From NCBI GenBank assembly GCA_028564925.1, contig CM053030.1, positions 270,036,199-270,100,198 on the forward strand: 64,000 nt of DNA, read 5' to 3'. How positions within the stretch are numbered: the first letter of the stretch is position 1; each line of letters starts with the position of its first letter. This DNA comes from Lithobates sylvaticus (taxonomy: Eukaryota > Chordata > Amphibia > Anura > Ranidae). The position numbers and the translations under genes are program-made. Shown one piece after another: positions 38,158 through 49,500 of the stretch. The notes under the pieces were generated by a model, which made no database searches, was not told where the DNA came from, and saw nothing but the letters and a program-made list of their open reading frames with translations.

Positions 38158-38195
38158 CTCCTGACGAAGTGTTTCAAACCGCAAAACCGGTAGAG
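38158..38195 (+). ncRNA. Hammerhead-like ribozyme motif, copy 1 of element E
   Basis: CTC (38158-38160) can pair with GAG (38193-38195) as stem I. CTGACGA at 38161-38167 matches the CUGANGA core. A stem-loop follows, then AAAA where GAAA is usual, and a self-complementary ACCGGT with the expected cleavage step at TA|GAG. Known Penelope-associated hammerheads have this short type I form. The core G is not present, so activity is doubtful. Confidence 0.35.
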
Positions 38196-38659
38196 GAAGT
38201 GCCCCCTACGTCTTCTCAACACGAATCTTGCGGGGAAACCCGACAAAAATTTGTCTTGATATGCTATGTTGTGGCGCGGTTGAATTGATTTTAAATTGAA
38301 TTTGACAATATATTTTGTATTTTCTTTATTTTCTATGTTTTTCTTGATCCAATACCTAGTACCAAGACCAAAGTCCAATTTCCAAACTCTTGTGGGTATA
38401 GATATTTATGATACAGAATCAGCAACTGTACTAATAATCCTATGACCCCCTGCTTTCAAAAGTATTTGCTTTGCAGGTATGGTATGTCTTACTGTTATAC
38501 TGTAATGTTATATTGTTTTATTGTTAACCATCATTTGTTTAGCAGGTACGCCATTCAGCTGCAGCACTGATTTATTTATCTTGACAGCAACAGCATTTGC
38601 TCTCACGATACATAAATCAGCGACTCCAGCGCTGTAGGAGGTGATTTCTCCACCACAGT

Positions 38660-41200
38660 TAAAAAAAAAACATTGATTTTAGGTGTAATAGTGGGCATCT
38701 GAGCTGATTGCACAAATTCATCCATCAGTGGTTGAGCATTTGTAGCAGATGGTATATTATAGAGGGACACATAGAAATCTCAGAAAACTTCAGAGATCTG
38801 TAAGGGCAAAGCTATCTTCTGATCGTTCGAGGACATAATATGTGGTATGTATGATTTGAGTTTTTGTTCCTAATCGACCTTGCTAATGCTTTCCCACACT
38901 TATCCCCGTATGCATAACTGATTTTTCTGGATTTCTGCAGTGTCGCCTTGGCCCTATATTGTAAAAGATCATTAATTTGTACCCAAATTCTGGCCAGATC
39001 CCGTTCTATATCAAGGGAGGGTGCATGTTTGTTTAGACTCCGTAGCTTGAAGTTTGGTCAGCAGCAAATTTAATTGTCTTTTTTTGTCTCTTTTAAGTCT
39101 GGAGCCATGTTTGATAATACCATGCCTGAGCTACTGTCAGGAGTTCTATTCATCTGGAAGTATAGAGGCAACTCTTTTGTAATTTCTGATACTACTTCCG
39201 GAACCTGTAAGAGATTTTAATTCAATTTCCAGACGTGTGTCACCCGTGAGGTGTCTTGCGACAGAGCATAGGTTATAAGTATGGGAGCATGGTCAGACCA
39301 TGTAATCAGACCAATAGAGGTTTTAATGAACCGCATGCTGATGGGCATGAGGACTTAAGAAAAAGTCGATTCTCGAGTAGATCTTGTGAGGGGGAGAATA
39401 AAATGAATAATCTCTTTCACCCGAATGTTGAAGACGCCACACGTCAATCATTTGGGCATTGTGTATAGCTTGGTTAATCCGTTTATGAGAACATATAGGG
39501 ACAGATGCCTTTCCAGAGGACGTATCTACTTGAGGGGTCAGGGAGACATTAAAGTCCTCTCCCAGAATCAGTGGGCCCTCTGTAAACTGTCAGTTTGGCC
39601 AAAATTCGCCGGATAAAGATGTCCTGGTGATCATTAGGCGTGAGGAGCCCTTTTATAAACAAAAAGCGACCCCCTTCACCCAGCAATGCCTCCTTGCATA
39701 TCCATGGAAGTTTACTAGATAGGAGGATAGATACACCTCTGGATTTAGCCATTTTATTAGTGGCATATTATGTCACAGAAAAAAATTTGTTCTTGAGGAC
39801 AGGCAGCTTATCCTCCCTAAAATGGGTCTCTTGTATGAATGCAATGTCAGTGTGAGTAGTCTTCAAATCATATAACAGCATTTTCCATTTCTCAGGGGTA
39901 TTTAACCCCTTGGCATTAAGTGAAAACAACTTAAAGTGGTAGTAAACCCGCTGACATTTTTATTTTTTTGTTATACACCTGTAAGGGAAAAGGCATAATG
40001 AGCTAGTATGCACCGCATACTAGCTCATTATGAAATACTTACCTTAGAACGAGGCGTCGGTAACTCACCTGGTCCACGGCGAGGTCGCTGACATGTTGCC
40101 TCGGCGTGTCTTCCGGGTATCGCGACTCCAGCGCTGTGAGTGGCTGGAGCCGCAATGTCGTCACTCCCGCGCATGCGCACGGGAGACTTCTTCCCGGCAG
40201 GCTTCGGATTCTGCCGGCCCTTCAGCCGAGAATCCCCCGTGCGCATGCACCACTGCAGTCAGTGGCGCATTGCACGAAGAATATCTCCTAAACCGTACAG
40301 GTTTAGAAGATATTTTTTTTACCTACAGGTAAGCCTCATTATAGGCTTACCTGTAGGTGAAAGTCAAAATTTTGACTTTACTTCCACTTTAAGGCTATCC
40401 ATTGCCAGAACACCAACACACAAACAAAACAGAACAAAACAAAAAAAAAACGCAAGGGAAAAAGGGGGAATAGGGTGAGGGACGGAAACCCAGTCCTTCC
40501 CTCCCTCCCCTTCGAAACAACTAAATTGGCTAATACCAAATAATATAGTCACATCTACCCCCCAAAAAAAGTTGGGGGGTCTGTGTGACAGCATATGTGG
40601 GGGGTTTGATAGGGCAAGCTCCTTAGGAGCGTCTCTAGTCCCCCCCACACCTCCCCAGTCATCATATAGTCAAGCGATATGCTTAAGATTTAACCCAAAG
40701 CATCCTTGTTATTAAACAGATCAAACAACCATATTTTATATGAAAAAAGCATTTAGCCAGTGAAGTCCGTGTCCCCCCCCAGCCCGACACCTCCTCATAA
40801 TAAGAGGGAGAGTGTCCAGCTGGTGGCGAGAGGCCGACTCCACTAATCCCCTCCCCCCATAGCCATAAATGCCCCCGTCTCAAGGGGTCCCCCGTGTCCC
40901 CGGCCTATATATGTCTCGGTAACTTAGGGTGAGTTGATAACTTCTATCCTAAGCCTAACGATAGCCAAGTCCTCAAATCCACAGCAAAACCCGTGAAATC
41001 TGGGAGCACCGATCACAGATAGCACTATATCACTCCCGTGTCCCTATACCTGTGCTCCCATCCATAGCAACATCCCCAACCAGTCCAGGAGAGGACGAAG
41101 ACCCCTTTCTGAGGCCTTAAATTCTATGATCCACGTGCGTCTATAGGCTTCTTAGTGAAACAGGGTGCCTAATCCCCCCTGTGCCTGCTGCATCGCGAGC
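38660..41200 (-). pseudogene. LINE E: L1-type fragment, ORF2 endonuclease part
   Basis: On the minus strand, from about 39930 downward, the frame gives an ORF2 start (SLNAKGLNTPEKWKMLLYDLKTTHTDIAFIQETHF), then GVSILLSSKLPW, GGRFLFIKGLL, and later pieces reaching the start of the RT region near 38670. Further upstream on the same strand, 40389-41200 looks like the inter-ORF spacer. The RT core and 3' end are missing beyond 38660. Many stops are present. A TTAA MITE splits it at 39935-40388. A poly(C) run of about 20 at 41208-41227 lies at its outer edge. Confidence 0.65.
39935..40388. mobile_element. TTAA-flanked MITE (454 bp) in LINE E
   Basis: TTAA (39931-39934, 40389-40392) encloses inverted ends AGTGGTAGTAAA and TTTACTTCCACT. 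The centre is GC-rich and holds an inverted pair GCATGCGCACGGG / CCCGTGCGCATGC. No coding capacity. It is related in its ends to the AGTGGGG-type MITEs at 41392, 53984 and 57708. Confidence 0.8.
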
Positions 41201-41391
41201 ACTGGAGCCCCCCCCCCCCCCCCCCCCGCGCTGTGCACGAAAAAAGTAAAAAAAAAACGGAACTAGATAAGCCAAAAAGTCTGGAGGAATTGACACTAGC
41301 GGTGAAAAGCTCCTGGGCCGGATGGACTTACCCTGCAGTACTATAGAACCCTGCTTCCTACCTTAAGACCCTATATGGTAGATTTATTTAA

Positions 41392-41848
41392 AGAGGAGGG
41401 CCGGGCAAAAAAAAAAAATTAAAAGTCAGCAGCTACAAATACTGCAGCTGCTGACTTTTAATAATCGGACACTTACCTGTCCCGGGGTCCAGCGATGCGG
41501 GGGAACGAGACCCCCCCCTCGTTCCCCGCTCCGCTCACGACGCCGGCATTCTTAATGTGGGAACCCGGCTGGGCTTCACAGCCGGGCACCCACTGCGCAT
41601 GCGCGAGCGGCGCCGTGCGCCGTGATTCGACGCTCACTCATCTGGGACACATGACATGTCCCAGATGACTGTGCGTTGCCTACAGGAAGTGACTTTTAGC
41701 CCGGGCAATGAAGGTGGCAGACTTCGAGGGACCCCCTAGCAACAGGCATTTAGAGGTGAGTAAAACATTTTTTTTTTTTCCAATTATTTTTTTTTTATTT
41801 TTTTTATGATTTTTAAGCCCCTTTTTGTTTTTTGGTTGCAACCCCACT
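41392..41848. mobile_element. TTAA-flanked MITE (457 bp), first layer in LINE A
   Basis: TTAA at 41388-41391 and 41849-41852; ends AGAGG and CCACT. The inside carries AAAAGTCAGCAGCTACAAAT and CGGACACTTACCTGTCCC, shared with 53984-54402 and 57708-58150. Confidence 0.8.
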
Positions 41849-42376
41849 TTAATGAGTTGGGCAATGACGAATCCCTTCCTAGGGATAGATACTTTAAAAG
41901 CCTATATATCTGTTATTCCGAAGGAAGGTAAGGACCCGACCTTATGTGGCAGTTATCGGCCAATTTCTCTTTTGAACGCTGATTTTAAACTGTTCACTAA
42001 AAATGCCTAGCAACTCATTTACCAGATCTGGTGCATTTAGACCAAGTAGGCTTTGTCCATACTAAGGAAGCAAAACATAACACAATTAAAGTTTTAAACT
42101 TGCTCCACGTAGCCAGAACTTCCCTTACACCCAGCGTTTTTCTTAGCACAGATGCTGAGAAAGCGTTCGACCGGGTGAACTGGCAATAAATGTTTACGGT
42201 CCTTTGGCACCTGGACCTAGGGCAGCCCTCAAAAATTGCACTCCCCTGCTTGCATTTTGCTCACATTTTGAGGGTTGGCGAAGAACTGCCTGGAGCGGGG
42301 GGGGGATGAGCACCGCCGGCAGCCTGGGCGGAAATAAAAGTCCTTCTCCCAGAGATCGTGGAGGGGAAGAGAGAGA

Positions 42377-42661
42377 GAGCCGCCGGGGTGTTCACAGTGC
42401 AGCGCGGGGAACACAGTGATAACCGCTTTCATTTCACATTGCAGTGTTCCCCGGCGCTTGCTGTCAGATACAGCCCCGCCCCCTGGTCCCGGGACTTTGA
42501 TAGACAGATCACATGTCCAATCCCGGTGACGGGTGATCTGTCAAAGTTTCCCGGCCAGGGGGCGGGGCTGTATATGACAGCAAGCACCGGGGAACACTGC
42601 AATGTGAAATGAAAGCGGTTATCACTGTGTTCCCTGCGCTGTGAACATCCGGGGTGGCTCT
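42377..42661. repeat. Inverted repeat (arms of about 140 bp)
   Basis: The left arm GTTCACAGTGCAGCGCGGGG... is mirrored on the right as ...CCCTGCGCTGTGAAC, with only a few bases between the arms. Arm identity is high. Transcribed, it would fold into one long hairpin. Confidence 0.85.
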
Positions 42662-42691
42662 CCTGTTCCTCTCCTCCCCTGCACAGGTAGG

Positions 42692-42880
42692 CACGGGCTG
42701 CATGGTGGGAACGGGCTGCATGGTGGGCACAGGTTGCATGTTGCATGGTGGGCACGGCTGTATGGTGGGCACGGGCTGTATGGTGGGCACGGGCTGCATA
42801 GTGGACATGGGCTGCATGGTGGACACGGGCTGCATGGTGGACACGGGCTGCATGGCTGACACGGGCTGCATGGTGGACAC
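42692..42880 (+). repeat. 18-bp minisatellite, about 10-11 units
   Basis: The unit is roughly GGCACGGGCTGCATGGTG, with variants GGACACGGGCTGCATGGT and one unit with a GCATGTT insertion. The Met/Gly/His-rich translations on both strands are artefacts of the repeat. Confidence 0.9.
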
Positions 42881-43577
42881 TGAAATTTGAAATTTTGAGC
42901 CCGGGCCTAGGGGATACCATTATTCAATGGATTACTAAAATGTATTCACAACCTATGGCTCAGGTTAAAGCCAATGGGGTTCTCTCTGATTCCTTTTCTA
43001 TACAGAATGGTACTAGACAGGGATGTCCGCTTTCCCCCTTGTTATTTACCTTGTCTCTAGAACCATTCTTAAATAGAATCCGTTTGAACCCAGACATCCA
43101 GGGCATAAGGGTCGGAGGAGATCAACACAAAGTATTGGCCTATGCGGACGATATGCTCTTTTCCCTGACAAATCCTGCTATTTCGCCCCCTAATCTACTA
43201 CGCGAGTTCGAGATCTATGGATCCCTCTCTAACTTAAAAATTAACCTCCATAAATCAGAAGCCATGGGGATAGGGATACCTCTTCATGTGCTGACTACAC
43301 TTAAGTCCAGTTTCAAATTTAAATGGACGGAGACGGCTCCGCAGTATTTAGGCACCTACAGTGGTGTGAAAAAGTGTTTGCCCCCTTCCTCATTTCCTGT
43401 TCCTTTGCATGTTTGTCACACTTGCGAATTTCGGAACATCAAACCAATTTAAACAATAGTCAAGGACAACACAAGTAAACACAAAATGCAATTTGTAAAT
43501 GAAGGTGTTTATTATTAAAGGTGAAAAAAAATCCAAACCATCATGGCCCTGTGTGAAAAAGTGATTGCCCCCTAAAC

Positions 43578-44612
<1,035 letters not shown>

Positions 44613-44758
44613 TTAAGGATCTTCTGGTGGACCTTACTGTGTCAAGCAGCTCCTATTTAAGTGATGCCTTGATTGTGAACAGGTGTGGCAATAATCAGGC
44701 CTGGGTGTGGCTAGAGAAATTGAACTCAGGTGTGGACAACCACAGTTATAGTATGTTT

Positions 44759-44773
44759 TAACAAGGGGGGCAA
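44759..44773. repeat. Target duplication, 5' copy, of L1 B
   Basis: AACAAGGGGGGCAA at 44760-44773 (the T at 44759 also matches) recurs at 50974-50987. The undisrupted sequence is seen, reversed, in Tc1 copy 1 near 16264-16280. Confidence 0.95.
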
Positions 44774-44887
44774 GGGGCGTGGCTACGGCATGCGCGAGTG
44801 AGGACGTGCTTGTGAGGAGCTCCGTGAGACCCGCCACATACAGAGCCTGAACGGCGGCTCTGAGGGAGATAAAAACACCGCACAACA

Positions 44888-46030
44888 ATGCCTCCGAAGC
44901 GGAAGACATCCCCGCAGCCACAGAGGACTCCGAGGAGTCGGGCCGAGTCCCTGGACAACTACTTCGGGGCCCGCAACGAACCGGCAAGTACAGCCAAGAT
45001 GGCGCCCAGCACCCACGCGGCCGCAGCGGCCTCCCCCACCGGCTCCCCACACATGCCTGTGCTATCACCACCGGCCCCCTCCTCTCCCTCAGGGTCAGAG
45101 AGCATGGAAGGGCCAGCAGCTAAGGGAGACCCATGGGAGGACAAGGACATTCGCTCCCACATTTTATCCCTCCCCACCGCAGCAGACCTAGAGAGGTTTG
45201 CAAACAGGGTAGAGAAGGCCCTGAGACAGGACATTGAGAACCTGCAGGCTGACACAGCCCACCTGGGGGAGAGAGTGGAAACACTTGAGGTGCAATGGGA
45301 TGAAACTGCCCCCACACTGCAAGCTCTAACTGACCGGTGCGACAGACAGGATCGCAGGCTGGAGGCATTGCTAGATCAAATGGATGATTTTGAGAACAGG
45401 AGCCGCAGGGTTAACATACGCATCAGAGGCCTACCTGAGGCAACTGGACCAAGGGACATTGTACCTACTTTGCAAGGGGTCTTTAAGCAGATACTGGGCC
45501 GTCAGGCCCCGGCACACATTGAAATTGATCGAGCTCATAGGGCCCTGAGACCCCCTTCAGATGACCCGGATAGACCCAGAGACATTATATGCAAGTTGCA
45601 TAAATACTCGCTTAAGGAGCGCATCATGAATCAAGTCAGAGGAGTCCGTCACGTGGACTTTGATGGCGCCAAACTGACTTTCTTCCCAGACATATCAAGG
45701 CGCACCCTGATGCAACGCCGGGCACTTAAACCGCTACTGGCCTCCCTGCAAGATGCCCAACTGCCCTACAGATGGGGCTTCCCATTCAGCCTCTCTGCGA
45801 CCAAAGAGGGTAGGCAATACACCCTCCGCACCAAAGCTGACCTGCCCCGCTTCCTGGAGGACCTGGGCCTTCCACCTGTGGACATCCCAGACTGGAGGAC
45901 ATCGCCCGCCATCCCTCTCCCCAGACAACCTGATCAGTGGAGGCAAGGCCGCCGCAGACGCCGACGCGGAAACAGAAGAAGCATGTCTGAACATGGATCA
46001 CCTAGGCGCCCACCACAGGAGGAAGCCTGA
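44888..46030 (+). CDS. L1 B ORF1 protein (RNA-binding, L1 ORF1p family)
   Basis: 380 residues. Residues 1-95 are proline-, serine- and alanine-rich and likely disordered. Residues about 98-168 form a coiled coil (LERFANRVEKALRQDIENLQ and following heptads), which trimerises ORF1p in known L1s. Residues about 172-250 are the RRM-like domain with RRVNIRIRGLPE and DRAHRALRPP...PRDIICKLHKY. Residues about 258-328 are the C-terminal domain (LTFFPDISRRTL, YRWGFPFSL). A basic tail has six arginines in a row (355-360). Family function is RNA binding and chaperoning of the element's RNA for reverse transcription. The ATG at 44888 is the first after a short leader, and no frame break is visible. It precedes ORF2 by 566 bp, so ORF2 must be translated by reinitiation or internal entry, as in other L1s. 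Confidence 0.95.
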   Translation: MPPKRKTSPQPQRTPRSRAESLDNYFGARNEPASTAKMAPSTHAAAAASPTGSPHMPVLSPPAPSSPSGSESMEGPAAKGDPWEDKDIRSHILSLPTAADLERFANRVEKALRQDIENLQADTAHLGERVETLEVQWDETAPTLQALTDRCDRQDRRLEALLDQMDDFENRSRRVNIRIRGLPEATGPRDIVPTLQGVFKQILGRQAPAHIEIDRAHRALRPPSDDPDRPRDIICKLHKYSLKERIMNQVRGVRHVDFDGAKLTFFPDISRRTLMQRRALKPLLASLQDAQLPYRWGFPFSLSATKEGRQYTLRTKADLPRFLEDLGLPPVDIPDWRTSPAIPLPRQPDQWRQGRRRRRRGNRRSMSEHGSPRRPPQEEA

Positions 46031-46596
46031 TTAACTGATCCCCACTCTGATGTCGGAAAAGACTTTGCCCAGCTTCTCTTGAAACTCCCCTCATAGCTGC
46101 CGTTCCACTTTGCAGCAGACTCTCTACCCCATGTCGGATACCACTACGTTTACTTGCTTAGCCCTCCATGGGTAGATTGAGCCATATACACTGTTGGTGG
46201 GTCGCACGGCGGTCTCGCTTTGCGTGCTATACCACTACCCCCCAGTAGGACTACTCCTTGGAGTGATGTTCCCTTTTTGGGAAATGTTTCTGCTCGCTGG
46301 ACCCCACCGTTTCCCCTTGTTGGGGGGGGGGTGGGGTTCCCCGACCAGGAGACTAGTTGCACTGAGTTGTGCCTGTAAGGCAACATGTTTTATTTCTTAT
46401 TGTGCTCTTGCTTCTGTTTTTGCTTCTTTGCTATCTCCCCTCCTCATGTCTACCACATCCGCTGTAACTATGGTTTTTCTTTTAGGACCCTGCATACACC
46501 TGAGTGCCGACAGTGCCCACTACTCTGGCACGGACGCGCTGCTGATACCCTCTCCCCCTGGGCCGAGACCTCCGGCTCACCCTCTGAACCATCACC
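46031..46596 (+). other. L1 B inter-ORF spacer
   Basis: 566 bases with stops in all forward frames over most of its length, a G run near 46322-46332 and no recognised element. The context CCATCACCATGG around the ORF2 start is a good initiation context. Confidence 0.7.
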
Positions 46597-49500
46597 ATGG
46601 CTGATTTAAAGGTCGTATCCTACAATGTCCGAGGCCTGGGCTCACCGGCGAAACGCAGTAAGTTGTGGCTTGAGATGAAACGTATGGGAGCACACTTTGT
46701 TTTCTTGCAGGAAACCCATTTTCATGCTGACTCGGTCCCCCGTTTACCCACGCACCTCTATAAATCATGGTACCTTAGCAACTCTCCTCGCCCTAAATCT
46801 GGGGGGGTGGCTATAGCTGTACATAAGCACTGTCCCTTTATCATGGAGGACCAAATGCTAGATCCGGCAGGTAGATATGTATTTGTTAAGGGCACCATCT
46901 ATAATCAGAAATACACGCTTGCAGCTTTGTACGCCCCTAACAGCAAACAGCTTACCTTTATAGATACAACGCTGGAGACCCTCGCTTCCTTTCGCGAAGG
47001 TCAACTGATTTTGGGGGGAGACTTTAATGTCAGCCCAGACCCACAGATAGACACGTCACAGGGACGTTCAACACACTCCTTCGCCTTTCTGAAACATTTC
47101 AAGAAGTCTCTACAGACCCATCACCTGGTGGACTGCTGGAGGGTCCTCCACCCAAGTGACAGGGACTATAGCTACTTCTCGCCCACCCACGGTGTTTACA
47201 CACGTATAGACTTCCTGCTGTTAGATCAATACTCCCTAGACTCCCTAACAAAAGCCTCCATAGGCTCCATTACTATCTCTGACCACGCGCCTGTCTCCAT
47301 TTCCCTGCGCCCACAGTTTATGGAGGCACGGACATGGAACTGGCGCCTGAACGACGGCATACTGGATGACGTGGTGGCACTGAAAGGGGTGCTGGACACC
47401 ATCTCCCTGTATTTCCGGGAAAATCCCCCAGAGGAAGTCAGCATGGGCTCAGTCTGGGAGGGACACAAGGCAGTGGTGAGAGGGGAACTGATCTCCCAGG
47501 GGACCCGATTGAAGAAGGCCAGGGAGGGAGACATGCAGAAGCTCCTAGCCAAAATACGCTCAGCGGAACTAGTACACAAAAAGAAGGTCACCCCCTCTCA
47601 GACAGCAGAACTACACTCCCTTAGGCAAGAATTAGCGACACTCCTAGATGCCAAAATCAAAGCCCGTTTACGCCACTTGTCGCACAAGTTCTATGAATTT
47701 GGCAACAAATGTGGGAGACTGCTAGCCAGGGCCCTTAAACGCCAGAAAGATGCAGGCCACGTACATAAGCTCAACACATCTACAGGGGAACCAGTGGTAC
47801 ATTCATCAAAGATAGCAAGTATGTTTAGAGACTTCTATGCCCAGCTGTACAACCTACCAGCCACATTACCTAGGTCCTCGGAAACCCAAAGGAATGCTCG
47901 TATTGAGCAATACTTGGAGGAAGCCCAATGCCCTCAGCTGAGTGCCTCAATCTGCGCACAGCTGGAGGACCCAATTACGGTGGCTGAAATACAGGCAGTG
48001 ATAAAAGACCTCCCTAACGGGAAAAGTCCAGGTCCGGACGGATACACCAATACTTATTATAAAAAGTACTCAGGAGTACTTGCAGGCCACATGTGTAAAT
48101 ACTTTACGGCTCTAGCCCAGGGCATGGGAATGCCCTCGGAAGCTCTAATGGCACACATTACGGTACTCCCAAAAGAAGGGAAAGACCACACCTTACCAGG
48201 CAACTACAGGCCCATATCGCTTCTCAATACTGATATTAAAATCCTGGCCAAGATATTGGCAAACAGACTCAAGCCAATCCTCCCGACAGTGGTTGGCCCT
48301 GACCAGACCGGCTTCATCACGGGCCGAGAAGCCAGGGACAACTCCAATAGGGCACTCCAGCTGATCCACTGGGTGGAATCCCAGGGGGTGAAGCACCCCT
48401 GTCTCTTGCTTTCCACTGATGCTGAGAAGGCATTTGACAGGGTGGACTGGACCTACATGAAGGCGGTGTTGAAGAGGCTCGGCCTCGGACCTAATATGCT
48501 GACATGGATCTCCTCCCTATATAGCTCCCCGTCCGCCAAGGTGAAGGTGAATGGGCTCCTATCAGACCCTTTCCCTATTAAGAATGGGACACGCCAGGGC
48601 TGCCCGCTGTCCCCGCTAGTCTTTGCCCTCACCCTAGAACCCCTCCTTAATAGAATCCGTAGGAACAACAATATCAAAGGATTCTCGGTCGGGCCGACGG
48701 AACACAAACTATCGGCGTATGCGGATGACGTATTATTCTACGTCGCTGACCCCCTTATATCGCTGCCCAGTATTATGACCGAACTACAGGAATTCAACGA
48801 GCTGTCACACTTCAAAATCAATTATAACAAATCCGAGATTCTCTCCCTAAACATACCCTCAGATCTGCGTACAAGGTTGCAGGCTGCTTTCTCTTTTACA
48901 TGGTGCCCCACATCACTTAAATACCTGGGAATATACTTACCTAAGAAATGTGCACAGCTATATGACTGTAATTATACCCCACTACTCACCACTGTCAAAA
49001 CAGACCTTAAAAACTGGGACAAGACAGCATTCTCATGGATGGGCCGAGTCAGCATCCTCAAAATGAATGTGCTTCCTCGCATACTGTTCCTCTTGCAAAT
49101 GGTGCCGATTGCTTTACCAAAGGCGTTTTTCTCAAGCCTCAACAGTATGTTCTCTCAGTATATATGGAGTGGGAAATGCCCTAGGCTGGCACTCCGCATA
49201 CTGCAACGCCCCAAAGCTAAGGGAGGCCTGGGGGTTCCGGTAATTCGCAGGTACTATGAAGCAGTGGCCCTGCAACGCATTCTGGACTGGTGCCATAATG
49301 TCACTCACAAACTCTGGGTCCCCCTGGATAGGTCTCTGGCAGGTCGAAATTTGGCTCATGCCCCATGGGTCCCCAAAGAGCACAGGGGCCTGTCCACCCT
49401 GGTGTCCCCGTTAGCCTCCCATGCACTGACGATATGGGATGCCCTAAACAGGGGAGGAAGGCTGGCTCGACCAACCTCCCCCCTGGCACCACTAGGCGGC

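Larger units (their letters stand above)
36780..38465 (+). mobile_element. Element E copy 1 (unclassified retroelement-like unit)
   Basis: No protein is recognised. The parts in order are: a CpG-rich promoter-like stretch with a block around GTGTGGACGGGCTGACCCC (36960-36990); a GAGCTTAAATGG block; a possible intron (37123-37223); a block with CCCATGCACCGAA; a pyrimidine tract (37495-37820); a GGGTTCCCTACCATGTCATCA block; and a hammerhead-like motif (38158-38195) before a shared 3' end. The same order is found at 57220-59090, apart from a replaced pyrimidine tract, and inverted at 54950-53857. Two independent copies sharing both ends define the unit. It may be the terminal part of a Penelope-like element, since such elements are known to carry introns and hammerhead ribozymes. 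That link is inference. Confidence 0.55.
42223..42904. mobile_element. hAT-type element (682 bp) with foldback and minisatellite
   Basis: Related ends CAGCCCTCAAAA and TTTTGAGCCCGG are flanked by 8-bp sequences ACCTAGGG (42215-42222) and GCCTAGGG (42905-42912), matching at 7 of 8, which fits hAT. Inside lie a large inverted repeat (42377-42518 against 42525-42661) and an 18-bp minisatellite. It splits LINE A between motif A and motif B of the RT. Confidence 0.7.

Noticed and set aside
42692-42880. CRISPR-like array
   Set aside because: Units are contiguous with no unique spacers; it is a eukaryotic minisatellite.
42429-42920. His/Ala-repeat and Met-Gln-Pro-repeat ORFs on the minus strand
   Set aside because: They are produced by the 18-bp minisatellite and the foldback inside the hAT element.
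44759-44773. Strict site-specific targeting of Tc1 by L1 B
   Set aside because: One event only, and the nick fits the ordinary L1 endonuclease preference; kept as a question, not a claim.
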